Source: Methanobacteriota archaeon (GTDB lineage: Archaea; Thermoplasmatota; Poseidoniia; Poseidoniales; Poseidoniaceae). From it: a stretch of DNA of 9,619 nt. Below are positions 1 through 8,400 of this stretch, piece by piece (positions within the stretch are counted from its first letter, which is position 1; each line of letters starts with the position of its first letter). The notes beneath the pieces are model-generated. The model saw only the letters and a program-made list of their open reading frames with translations. It was not told where the DNA came from and did not search any database. Made by a program: the position numbers and the translations under genes. The stretch spans positions 1 to 9,619 of the forward strand of contig WTIV01000098.1 of the NCBI GenBank assembly GCA_011525095.1, given 5' to 3'.

Positions 1-150
1 CATTCCACCCATATGTTGGTCGAATGCTGCGTTCGCAAATGCATCTCCGGCTAAGTTGTCTCCGCCACGTCCCTTTCTGATGATTAGAAGTGACAGAATA
101 ATAATGATTACAACTCCAAATCCAATTCCGCCGATCATTACAACATCGGT
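1..150 (-). other. In-frame continuation of the surface protein past the TGA: transmembrane anchor and start of cytoplasmic tail (partial)
   Basis: Reading on in the same frame after the TGA gives 50 open codons to the left edge. Codons 3-24 (144 to 79) encode a strongly hydrophobic stretch, VVMIGGIGFG followed by VVIIIILSLLII. Codons 25-30 (78 to 61) encode the basic stop-transfer RKGRGG. Codons 31-50 begin a polar Gly/Ala/Asn tail (DNLAGDAFANAAF, then DQHMGGM). This is the expected C-terminal anchor of a type I archaeal surface protein: ectodomain outside, basic residues and tail inside. The stretch has no plausible start of its own; the first Met lies inside the helix. I therefore read it as the missing C-terminus of the upstream gene. 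The true end lies beyond the window. Whether it is translated depends on the nature of the TGA. Confidence 0.8.
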
Positions 151-153
151 TCA
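151..153 (-). other. In-frame TGA between ectodomain and membrane anchor
   Basis: On the minus strand the codons run AGT GAT TCG AGG GAA AGT TGA ACC GAT GTT GTA, so the frame is unbroken except for this TGA. No frameshift is needed to join the two parts. One base change could convert a sense codon (for example TGG Trp, CGA Arg, GGA Gly or TCA Ser) into this stop. The other visible genes end in TAA (pckA and the phosphohexomutase) and TAG (membrane protein). Conserved Trp positions of PEPCK are encoded by TGG, so a genome-wide reassignment of TGA is unlikely. Confidence 0.85.
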
Positions 154-3100
154 ACTTTCCCTCGAATCACTAGACTTCTCTCCGGAGTCTCCTGTTCCCG
201 AGCCACCGTTGTTGTCAGTGCCACCATTATTGTCAGTACCACCGTTATTGCCAGTTCCGCCAGTGTTGTCTGTGATCTCACAACCCTTGTCATCGACATT
301 TAAGCCAACAGCAGTTGCTGGACAGTCATCGAGAGAATCTACGACTCCATCACCATCGGTGTCCAATTCACAACCCTTGTCATCGACTGTGACTCCAGTA
401 GGAGTTGCATCACAGTCGTCATCGGAATCCTGTATGCCATCACCATCAGTGTCTACGAATGGAGGTGGACATCCGTCACCACCTTCTCCGTTTTCGACAC
501 CTGCTACACCTGGGCACTGGTCACCGAGGTAGCCTGAACTATTGTCTCCGAATCCATCTTCGTCTTCATCGACCCATTGGCTTTCATCAAGTGGTGCGAA
601 ATCGTTCAAGTTGGACCAACCGTCCCCATCGAGGTCAGCACATCCGTATCTGTCTCCGTAGCTTTCACCGTACTTGTCAGGACAATCATCAACGATTCCG
701 TCTCCGGCGTCTGTTGTGTTGTAACCATCTCTGTCAACATCGTTTGCCCAAAGTTCCTCTTCATTTTGGACTGTGAATTCTTCACCCATCATGTCGTTGT
801 TAATGATTTCAATTTCATTGATAGCTTGGTCCATGTTTACCATGATTATGCAAGAGTATGTACCACTTGGTGCTGAAGCGTTGATAAATGTCGAAGATGC
901 TCTCTCTAGAACTAGTTGGCCGTATGTGGAATATGTGCTGTAGGTCGCAGAATCGAGTTCTTCAACAACATCTCCATTTTCATTGAGCAATTCCAGAGTC
1001 CACTGGAATTCTCCAACAGCTGGACCACGCAAGTTGTGGATTTCGAAGGAGTAGAACAATTCCTCGTTACTAATCATCTCAGCACCACATGTTAGGTTGC
1101 TTACCGCCAAATCGGCTTGAGCAGGTGGTAGAGTGTTGATTGAGATATTGTAGTATCCTTCCCCTCCTGCAGAATCGACAACCAATGTGAAAGTTCCATC
1201 TTGACCTTCGTACATCAAGTCGTCCAACGACATCCACTCCGTGCCATTCCAACCAGCAACCATGTTACTTTCTTCATCATAAAGCGATGCAGTAAACGGT
1301 GTGTCTTGATCTGCTGAGAACATCACGTGTACGTTGTTGTAATCTTCTAGATTGAATTGGTAAGAATCAGAAGTATCTTGTCCATCTAGACATCCTTGAC
1401 CACCCTGTGTTGGGTTTGTACCTAGGATGATTGGATTTGAGAGGTCAGAGCCCGCATCGGTTCCGATTCCAGCATCAGAGTGTCCTGTGCAAGTGAATGG
1501 CGCAGTGTATCCTTCTGGGTTTCCAATAATCAGTCTGTAAGTTCCAGCACCTCCAGATTCAAGCCATGAGGTTGAACGGTTAATCATGATTAGATAATCG
1601 CCAGCAACACCTTCGTACGCTGTTCCCATTGTTGAGACATCGCTGTCAGCAAAGAAACCAGCATCGGTATCGATATCTACACCGTTTGCATCAACAAGTG
1701 AAATTCCTACAGCGCCAGCTGGTGGGTCAACTAGACTGATGTTCAAGTTCTGTCCGCTTGATAGGGTGATTTTGTAGAAATCCTGAGTGTCGCTAGAATC
1801 GATACATCCTCTATATTCAGCATCTGCGTACATGCCTAAATCCATTGGATTTGCAGTGTCATTATCAGCATCCCCTCCTAAGCCAGCATCATTTTGTGTA
1901 GCACATGCAGTCTCAGCATTACCAACGGTAAATTGGCCATTTCTGCTTTCTTCGTTGTTATTCTCATCTCTCTCAAGAATCAAATCATCCTGATCTGCTA
2001 CTACATACAGGTAGTAACCTCCCTCGATTAAATCGGCAGGAATTGTTGCAGGAATGGTAACGCTTGTGTTTGTATCGATTGGTATTCCGCTTGTGGTCGT
2101 TGAACCGATTTCATGGTCATACCAATCAACACCGAAATTCACGGATAGAATTGCGGTTAATTCAACGTTTGAAACCCCGTCAACAGTTCCCTGGTTTTCC
2201 AACACTGCCGTTACATCGAATGAGTCGCCTAATTGACCGCTTCCAGCGCTTGTTACTGTATCAATCGTGTAATCAGGTGCTGGAATGCTTTGGTTGGTCC
2301 AAACGTCCAGTGTGTAGTTTGAGACGCCTGAATAGTGTGATACGTTGACGTAGTATGTTCCGCCAACTCCCTCGTAATCAGTCAACTTTGCAGTTGCAGT
2401 TTCAGGGTATGAAGCAGTGTATCCACGGTCAACTTCAGAGCCGTTGGAATAATGGATGAACACATCAAGGTCAGAATTTTGGTCTTCTGCGTCCAGCATT
2501 ACTTCCAAGAAATAACCAGACGGCACGTCAAAGGCATAGACGTCATCTCCGTCTCCACCATCCATACATCCGGTATAGGTGGCGGTGATGTTGCTTCCCA
2601 TATTCGTAGAATTAGCCTGGTCGTTACCAGCGTCTGAACCCAAACCAGCATCATTCTGAACTCCTCCGAGAAGATCGGTACAGTCATCTCCAATCACCAT
2701 TTTATCGGGCGATGCCATGTTATTGTTCAATTCATCAGATTCTGTGATGTTTCCATAGCCATCTGCCCAAACAATCCAATGGTAGGAATCGTTAGTTATG
2801 TTTGCAGGGATAACGACATTCATGCTAGTATTTCGTGTTGCACCAGCAGCCAAGTCAGCTTCAACCGAGACATCATCGAGGATTGTATCGAATTGGTCGT
2901 ATGTTGTGTCGGTTGAAAGAATGAAGAAAACATCAAACGCACCAGTTGTTGCAGTCGAGTTGTTTGCAAGGTTTTCAACAGTGTAATTCACTGTGACAGT
3001 GTCACCAGCCTTTGCCTTTAGAGGAGATTCAACCATCGAGATAGTCATGTCTGGCTTAGGTGTGGAATTGTTGGTCCATACACGAAGAGTGTAGGTGCCG

Positions 3101-3648
3101 TCGCCGCTGTATGCGTTTATCCATACATAGAATGTGGTTGCATTTCCTTCCAATGCAGTACCGGCTGTAGATACCTGCTCCAGAGGGTCATTATATTCCG
3201 AGTAATCGTAGAATGTAGTTTTGGTAGCATCAACAATATAGAGGTCAAAATCAGCACCAGATGGAACGACAAGTTCGACGTCAACTTCTTTGCCCGAGGT
3301 TGTTGTAATTGCGTATAGGTCTTCGGAGTCTGATGAATCAACACAACCGTTCACTCCACTTGGGCCGTTTGTGGGGTCAGTTCCTAGACTCTTTGCGGTA
3401 GCACTGGTATTTCCAGTGTCGCCCGCGCTACCGCCGTCGGTTTGCACCGTTGGACAAGGCGCTCTTCCAGATGTACCGAGGTCAGCCCTTGGCCCAACTT
3501 CGTCAATTGATTTTGGAATAAAATCGAAAATTGGGTTCTCACTCACTTCTTTTGATTGGTCAATTTCTTTGTCATAATCCGCTGCAACAATTGGTGTAGC
3601 AGACATCAAAATCATCAGGCTGGCAAGAAGGAAAGTACGTGTACGCAT
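151..3648 (-). CDS. Giant secreted or surface protein with PPC, CARDB and thrombospondin type-3 modules; frame ends at an in-frame TGA
   Basis: The product has 1165 residues from the ATG at 3648. An upstream TTG (3681) would add 11 residues, but the ATG places a textbook signal peptide at the N-terminus (MRTR, hydrophobic core, VAA-D cleavage near residue 23), so I prefer it. Modules in order: PPC-like beta domain about 65-191; CARDB-like 197-318; PPC-like 323-450; CARDB-like 457-576; PPC-like 582-709 and 720-837; CARDB-like 844-959; Asp-rich thrombospondin type-3 calcium-binding repeats about 968-1125 (DTDGDG motifs); Gly/Asn/Thr linker 1126-1165. The PPC-like modules share paired cysteines, C65/C102, C323/C361, C582/C615 and C720/C753, probably disulfides. 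More than twenty N-X-S/T sequons suggest a glycosylated exterior. No catalytic domain is visible, so an adhesin, scaffold or surface-layer role is inferred. The TGA at 151-153 stops the frame just before an in-frame membrane anchor. The gene lies 81 bp downstream of pckA on the same strand. Confidence 0.9.
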   Translation of the reverse strand: MRTRTFLLASLMILMSATPIVAADYDKEIDQSKEVSENPIFDFIPKSIDEVGPRADLGTSGRAPCPTVQTDGGSAGDTGNTSATAKSLGTDPTNGPSGVNGCVDSSDSEDLYAITTTSGKEVDVELVVPSGADFDLYIVDATKTTFYDYSEYNDPLEQVSTAGTALEGNATTFYVWINAYSGDGTYTLRVWTNNSTPKPDMTISMVESPLKAKAGDTVTVNYTVENLANNSTATTGAFDVFFILSTDTTYDQFDTILDDVSVEADLAAGATRNTSMNVVIPANITNDSYHWIVWADGYGNITESDELNNNMASPDKMVIGDDCTDLLGGVQNDAGLGSDAGNDQANSTNMGSNITATYTGCMDGGDGDDVYAFDVPSGYFLEVMLDAEDQNSDLDVFIHYSNGSEVDRGYTASYPETATAKLTDYEGVGGTYYVNVSHYSGVSNYTLDVWTNQSIPAPDYTIDTVTSAGSGQLGDSFDVTAVLENQGTVDGVSNVELTAILSVNFGVDWYDHEIGSTTTSGIPIDTNTSVTIPATIPADLIEGGYYLYVVADQDDLILERDENNNEESRNGQFTVGNAETACATQNDAGLGGDADNDTANPMDLGMYADAEYRGCIDSSDTQDFYKITLSSGQNLNISLVDPPAGAVGISLVDANGVDIDTDAGFFADSDVSTMGTAYEGVAGDYLIMINRSTSWLESGGAGTYRLIIGNPEGYTAPFTCTGHSDAGIGTDAGSDLSNPIILGTNPTQGGQGCLDGQDTSDSYQFNLEDYNNVHVMFSADQDTPFTASLYDEESNMVAGWNGTEWMSLDDLMYEGQDGTFTLVVDSAGGEGYYNISINTLPPAQADLAVSNLTCGAEMISNEELFYSFEIHNLRGPAVGEFQWTLELLNENGDVVEELDSATYSTYSTYGQLVLERASSTFINASAPSGTYSCIIMVNMDQAINEIEIINNDMMGEEFTVQNEEELWANDVDRDGYNTTDAGDGIVDDCPDKYGESYGDRYGCADLDGDGWSNLNDFAPLDESQWVDEDEDGFGDNSSGYLGDQCPGVAGVENGEGGDGCPPPFVDTDGDGIQDSDDDCDATPTGVTVDDKGCELDTDGDGVVDSLDDCPATAVGLNVDDKGCEITDNTGGTGNNGGTDNNGGTDNNGGSGTGDSGEKSSDSRES
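203..274 (-). repeat. Four tandem 18-bp units coding a Gly-Gly-Thr-x-Asn-Asn linker
   Basis: Four imperfect 18-bp units lie at 203-220, 221-238, 239-256 and 257-274. They encode GGTDNN-like hexapeptides (variants TGNN, TDNN and GGS). This is the flexible, low-complexity stalk between the calcium-binding repeats and the membrane anchor. Copy number in such in-frame 18-bp repeats can change by slippage without breaking the frame, so linker length may vary between strains. Confidence 0.85.
274..453 (-). repeat. Two tandem 90-bp units coding thrombospondin type-3 calcium-binding repeats
   Basis: Two adjacent 30-residue units, residues 1066-1095 and 1096-1125 of the surface protein, both follow the pattern DTDGDG-x(8)-C-x(11)-DDKGCE. 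At DNA level the 20-base segment ending each unit is identical (278-297 and 368-387), giving a 90-bp period. More degenerate Asp-rich copies precede them (residues about 968-1065, DVDRDG, DLDGDG and DEDEDG). In this family the DxDGDG loops bind calcium and make a rigid, Ca-stabilised stalk. Near-identity of the last two units suggests recent duplication. Confidence 0.85.
1138..3456 (-). repeat. Four diverged copies of a Cys-paired PPC-like module
   Basis: The copies lie at about 3456-3076, 2682-2299, 1905-1522 and 1491-1138. Each starts with a Cys followed by an Asp/Gly-rich segment (NDAGLGSDAGND in copy 2, NDAGLGGDADND in copy 3, SDAGIGTDAGSD in copy 4, a looser form in copy 1). Each continues through a second motif GC-x-D-x(2)-D-x(2)-D-x-Y and a beta-rich body ending in GTY/NYTL-like strands. 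Copies 1 and 2 share the exit VWTN-x-S-x-P-x-PD into a CARDB-like domain. The pattern points to internal duplication of a PPC or PPC-CARDB block. Similarity is at protein level; the DNA copies are diverged. Confidence 0.75.
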
Positions 3649-3710
3649 GGCCCTCAACGGGTTTCCCTGCTCACTAGTCAACTATCAAGGTACGGATTGG
3701 CGAAGTCACA

Positions 3711-3726
3711 GAATTGTAACCAATTC
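3711..3726. repeat. Short perfect inverted repeat just downstream of the pckA stop
   Basis: GAATTG, a four-base spacer TAAC, then CAATTC: a 6-bp perfect stem lying 3 bp beyond the pckA stop codon in the 81-bp gap before the surface-protein gene. It could form a small hairpin in the transcript or serve as a weak terminator or processing element. The stem is AT-rich and there is no following U-tract on the minus strand, so a strong intrinsic terminator is not supported. The rest of the gap (3649-3710) shows no convincing promoter. Confidence 0.3.
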
Positions 3727-3729
3727 CGA

Positions 3730-5322
3730 TTAAGCCACACTCGGTGATGCCGAATTTACTTCATCGGAAACGCCTGCTGCATATCTCTCGAAGTTCTTGT
3801 TGAACATAGTAGCAAGTTTGTCTGCTGTAGCGTCGTATGCATTGCCATCTTCCCAAGTTTGCCTTGGTATCAGAACTTCCTCAGGAACACCTGGACATGA
3901 CTTTGGAACTTCGAATCCGAATCTCTCGTCCACTACGTACTCAACATCGTCTAAGTCACCGTCTAGAGCAGCGTTCAACATCGCACGAGTATACTTGATC
4001 TTCATGCGATTTCCTACACCGTACGAGCCTCCAGACCACCCGGTGTTGATCAGCCAAGCAGTAGAGCCGTGCTCAGCCATTTTACTAGATAACAAGTCTG
4101 CATAAACACCTGGATGCATTGGCATGAATGGTTCGCCGAAACACGCTGAGAAGGTTGCTTCAGGCTCAGTAACACCAATTTCAGTTCCTGCTACTTTTGC
4201 AGTGTAACCAGAAATGAAGTGATATGCTGCTTGAGAAGCGGTCAATCTGCTGATTGGAGGTAGGACACCAAATGCGTCACAGGTAAGGAAGATTACATTC
4301 TGAGGGTGGCCGCCTTTGCTGTCAAGCGTGCGGTTTGCAATTGCTTCAATAGGATAAGAACCTCTTGTGTTCTGTGTCTTGCTGGTGTCGAAGAAGTCAG
4401 GAACACCTTCGCCGTCTACTACGATATTCTCGAGTACCGTACCTTTTTGCTTTGTAGTTGCAAATATTTCAGGCTCGTCTTCTTCTGAAAGGTTGATCAG
4501 TTTAGCATAGCATCCGCCTTCGAAATTGAAGACGCCATTTGCACCCCATCCGTGCTCATCATCACCGATAAGCGCCCGCTTAGGATCTGCAGATAGAGTT
4601 GTTTTACCGGTACCTGAAAGTCCGAAAAAGATAGCAGTGTTTTCTCCGTTGGTGTTAGCAGAACAATGCATAGGAAGGATTCCTTTCTTTGGAAGAATTA
4701 GGTTCATTACACTGAAGATAGATTTCTTGATTTCTCCAGCATACCTTGTCCCACCAATGATTACCTCGCCAAGCTCGTAGTTCACAATCACGAAGCATTG
4801 GGAGTTTAGAGCATCATCATCTGCTTCATAGTGAGGTGCGTGATACACGGTAAACTGGGGCGTGTGTGTCTTTAGTTGCTCAGAAGTTGGGCGGACAAAC
4901 ATGTTTCTTGCAAATGCATTATGCCAAGCATTTTGGTTGATTACACGAATCGGTAATGCTTCACTTTCTTCAGCCCCACAATACAAATCTTGGACGAAAA
5001 GCGACTCTCTTGCTGATAGGTATTCGATGACCTGCGCCTTTAGTCTGGTGAACACTTCTCTGTCTGTGGAAATGTTGACATCTCCCCAGTTTACATCTTG
5101 GTTGGTTGTTGGTTCGTCAACAATGAATTTGTCATTAGGAGAGCGACCGGTTCTTTCACCGGTTTCTGTAACTAAAGCCCCTTCAGATGTAAGGAATCCT
5201 TCCTTTCTTTCGACTGCTAAGTCGATTAATGAAATGTTATCTAAATTCCAATAAACCGTTGCACCGGTATCGATACCACTTTCAGAAAGGTCGCCCGATG
5301 GGACGCCTACGACATTCGCCAT
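3730..5322 (-). CDS. pckA: Phosphoenolpyruvate carboxykinase, ATP-type
   Basis: ATP-type PEPCK (EC 4.1.1.49) interconverts oxaloacetate plus ATP with PEP, CO2 and ADP. It is cytosolic and normally feeds gluconeogenesis from TCA intermediates. The product has 530 residues from the ATG at 5322, matching the usual 530-540. Motifs, numbered from the in-frame ATG at 5379 (subtract 19 for the chosen start): substrate-binding ERTGRSPNDKF 75-85; metal/substrate segment YAGEIKKSIFS 213-223; MHCSAN 237-242; P-loop GLSGTGKTTLS 253-263; kinase-2 metal motif IGDDEHGW 271-278; nucleotide-binding NR at 349-350; LTCDAFGVLPPISRLT 365-380; NTGWSGGSYGVG 445-456. All expected catalytic Lys, His, Asp and Arg positions seem intact. 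The ATG at 5379 would add a basic 19-residue extension (MFRLTSNRKGQRG and on) not typical of the family. Starting at 5322 leaves about 12 residues before family homology begins, as in E. coli PEPCK. The gene is divergent from the membrane-protein gene. Confidence 0.97.
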   Translation of the reverse strand: MANVVGVPSGDLSESGIDTGATVYWNLDNISLIDLAVERKEGFLTSEGALVTETGERTGRSPNDKFIVDEPTTNQDVNWGDVNISTDREVFTRLKAQVIEYLSARESLFVQDLYCGAEESEALPIRVINQNAWHNAFARNMFVRPTSEQLKTHTPQFTVYHAPHYEADDDALNSQCFVIVNYELGEVIIGGTRYAGEIKKSIFSVMNLILPKKGILPMHCSANTNGENTAIFFGLSGTGKTTLSADPKRALIGDDEHGWGANGVFNFEGGCYAKLINLSEEDEPEIFATTKQKGTVLENIVVDGEGVPDFFDTSKTQNTRGSYPIEAIANRTLDSKGGHPQNVIFLTCDAFGVLPPISRLTASQAAYHFISGYTAKVAGTEIGVTEPEATFSACFGEPFMPMHPGVYADLLSSKMAEHGSTAWLINTGWSGGSYGVGNRMKIKYTRAMLNAALDGDLDDVEYVVDERFGFEVPKSCPGVPEEVLIPRQTWEDGNAYDATADKLATMFNKNFERYAAGVSDEVNSASPSVA

Positions 5323-5363
5323 GGCTCGTCGACCCGCGGCCCCTCTTTGTCCCTTGCGGTTCG

Positions 5364-5417
5364 AGGTTAACCTAAACATGGCTAAAATCCGAATTTACTG
5401 TACCTCGAAGGGAGAGA
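5364..5417. promoter_or_regulatory. Candidate divergent promoter region with a 10-bp palindrome
   Basis: The only upstream space shared by pckA (minus) and the membrane-protein gene (plus) lies here. An AT-rich block at 5381-5400 (GCTAAAATCC GAATTTACTG) could hold TATA-like elements for both directions. A perfect 10-bp palindrome, AGGTTAACCT, sits at 5364-5373. If pckA starts at 5322 the palindrome lies in its leader or operator region; if it starts at 5379 it is inside the coding sequence. No clear BRE or strong TATA consensus is visible, so this call is positional and tentative. Confidence 0.3.
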
Positions 5418-5447
5418 TTGAAATCAATTTCCATTGAAGCCTCAGGT

Positions 5448-8400
5448 ATGGAGAAGGAATCTGAAGATGAAATCCTCTCCAGAAGGAACTTCGAAAAATC
5501 CTCAGGAATTAATCTCGATAATTTCTTGATTCAATCGGCTTTTGAGGATGAGGTAGAAGAAGAATCAGAAACAGTTTCAGAGAAACAAGTCGATGAAGCA
5601 GTTGGGGAAGTTGCCGAGATATTCTCACGTGGCGATTTAGTGAGTAACATCAACAGAGATGGTACTGTTAACGAAGCCCCGGAAATCGACAGTGTCACAG
5701 AATATGCAACAGAAGGAGAGAAGCGCCTACATTACGGATTAATGATCGCAATGATCGTCGTATGGTCGGCCATTGGAACAATTGTCGGCACGTCTCCTAT
5801 ATTCAGTAACACAATTTCAGCAATCGGATTATTCGCTATGGCCGGTTTCGGAATGTGGCTAGGAGAAACCTGGATTCCTAAGCAGCGTATGCATTTGCTT
5901 GGAGTAACCTGGGTAATCATTTCCATGAAAATTCTCTACGGTCTAGCAATTTCGATGTATGCTTGGGATTGGATTGGCACAACAGAACTGGGCGCGTCCC
6001 TGCTCGGCCTTGTAGTACTCAATATCGGCATAGCACAGCACCACGATGAAGATGCAATAGCAACTCAAGCAACGATAGTGCTTCTTGCAATCGGTTCTGC
6101 AGCAGGTGGCACATACGGCCAAGAAGGAGTTGCAGTGATGGTCGGGGTTGGAACATTGCTGTTCCACGGATTAGCTTATGTGAGGTCTTCTGGAAATTTG
6201 GCTTCACTAGGTATTGCAGTTTCATATCTGTGGATTGGATTGCACGCAATCAGTGATGACTGGCTGATTTTTGGAATCGAGATAACTCCGTTTAGCGACG
6301 AATTACTCCTTTTCCTTCTCATGTTTGGTGTAACCGGCATCAATGCGGTTACTGCGACTAAGTTTGCTAGGTCAGAAAATTGGTTCTCTTCGGGGTTCAA
6401 GGCTATGGGTCTAGGCAAACCTGGACTTTGGTCGGTTTCTGTTGGCCTTGGTATGATCGGCGCATTGCTGGCAATCGCATCAAACCGACTTGAAACAGGA
6501 TATGCACTGGCACAACTGATTCTCCTACTATCGGCATTTACACCGTCATATCTTGTCGTTCGTGGAGAAAGTTGGCAGAAGTTGCAGAGATACGCATTAT
6601 GGCCAGCGCCGATTCTACTAGCGATTCTAATTCTAATGGTTAGAGGTGTAATCGACTCGCCGCTCTCTGAACCATGGTCGATTTATGCAGTGTTTAGCGC
6701 TGCTATTACCACAGCAGCGATTTTGAATCATCAACACGCTGTATCCGACCACGTTCTTTGGATCGGCTCAATTGCAATCGTGATTATTCTTACATTACTA
6801 ATTCCTGCAGAAGATGAAAATTTAGCTAGGATTCTTCTATCCTGTCAAGCAATTGTTTGGGTAGGATTGGCGGTGTTAGCAGTACAAAGGAACTCACCGT
6901 CTCTTGCTGGAACGGCAACAATTGCTCCGTGGATTTGGCTATTCTTCTTCGCAAGCAATCTCGAGTCTAGACTAATTTCAGTAGAGATAATTCCGACAAA
7001 CTTTGCAGAGTTAGACGTATCCATATACCTGATTTTGTTGATATTTATTCAAATCCCGCTTAATTTCAAACTCGGAGATAGCGGTGTGAATCTAGCCGGT
7101 CGATTGGTCGGCATGTCTGAATTGAGTGCAAGAATGAGAGATAGTGGAATGATGAGGTTGTGGAATATCAGCTTCATCACAATTCTATTGGCAATGTTGT
7201 TTATTACAAATCCAGGTATAATTCCTGCATATGGAATGGTCTCTGTAATGGGTCTAATTTTGGTTTACCATTCTGTAGCAATGCGAATGGATGTGCATCA
7301 AGGGACTCCTAGAACAATCATAGTTTCATGGTCAATTGCAGCACTAGTATTACAATGGAGATTTGGATTCGGTGCATTTTGGATTGTACTATTGGGCGTA
7401 TCATCGGTATTGATTATTTCTTGGTCAGAGTTGAATTCTAAACGTATTACAGAAGGGGAGAAAATTTCACACCAAGCAATCATGCCTGGTAATTTGATTA
7501 CCATAAGCTTAGGATTTATTGCGGTTATGTTAATGTTGATTGGATTGAATGAACCATTGAATAATCCCCTATCTTACGGAGATAATTTTCCTAATGATGT
7601 CACAAATTTGAGGTTTGCATCAATCGCAGCGATTTCGACGGTTGGTGGACTATACCTACCAAGAGCATCAAAACTTGAGAAATTGCTACCATCTGCAATT
7701 TCAAGTATTGCAGTGCTGGTAACAGTTGGCCTTGCAGCGGTCAGTTTAGAGGATGATTTGACCCTATATCTTGCCGGAATAAGTTTCGTTATTACTGGGG
7801 CTTGGCTCGCCGCACAAGGCGAGATAAGATCACGAATGAAACAGGTTTCTCAAAGAGATGAGAGGTTGCAAAAGTATCTTGCACGCCAAGAATTGCAGGA
7901 TGAAATCACAGAGTCCTCTGCGAGTTCAAACATCAAAATGGTTGATGCAGAATTGTTGCAATTATCAGAATTGCAGCAGCAGCGTTCCAAACGCCGTTCT
8001 TCTTCTGGAGATTACGACTTGGTTGTAGGAGATATTCAACATAAACCAACAATCGTGTTATCGTTCATCATCGTTACGATACTCGTTGGCATATTCTTTG
8101 CGTGGACCAGCGGAGATTCTCTACCGGCAATCGCCGTTGCGTCTTTCATATCGGTGTTGTTCATTGGAATCGCTCGTTGGAGAGCTGACCAAGTTAATCT
8201 TCAACTTCCAGACATAATGGGTATCGAATCCCCTGTAGCTATTACTATGGCTGGTCTAACATTAATCCAAATCGCAGGTAGATTAGGAGATGCAAATGTC
8301 GCACTGGAGCACCAATGGGAAATCCTAGTCCTTCTTAGTGCGCTTGTTATCTTAGCAGGAATATCTCTGCTTGGCAGGAATGACCTCGGTCTAAGAATCC

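Noticed and set aside
1..138. A separate small membrane protein starting at the Met within 136-138
   Set aside because: That Met lies inside the hydrophobic helix, and the frame is exactly continuous with the upstream ectodomain. A C-terminal anchor explains it better.
151..153. TGA as selenocysteine or a genome-wide sense codon
   Set aside because: No selenoprotein-like context surrounds it, and no SECIS element can be assessed because the 3' end lies outside the window. Conserved tryptophans in pckA use TGG, so global TGA-to-Trp reassignment is not supported.
203..453. CRISPR-like array
   Set aside because: The repeats are directly tandem, in frame and coding. There are no unique spacers of uniform length between them.
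56..532. Plus-strand open frame rich in Pro and Ser opposite the stalk repeats
   Set aside because: It mirrors the repetitive Gly/Asn/Asp-coding strand of the surface protein. The low-complexity proline pattern is the antisense of the repeats, with no domain or start signal of its own.
151..3648. Secreted peptidase, because PPC domains often follow peptidase domains
   Set aside because: No subtilisin, metallopeptidase or other catalytic motif is present; only binding and structural modules are seen.
3649..3729. Strong promoter for the surface-protein gene
   Set aside because: The 81-bp gap has no clear TATA/BRE pair at a sensible distance from the ATG. Co-transcription with pckA is equally possible.
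5351..5373. tRNA T-arm-like GGTTCGA
   Set aside because: The flanking bases do not pair into a T-stem, and no acceptor, anticodon or D-arm is found around it.
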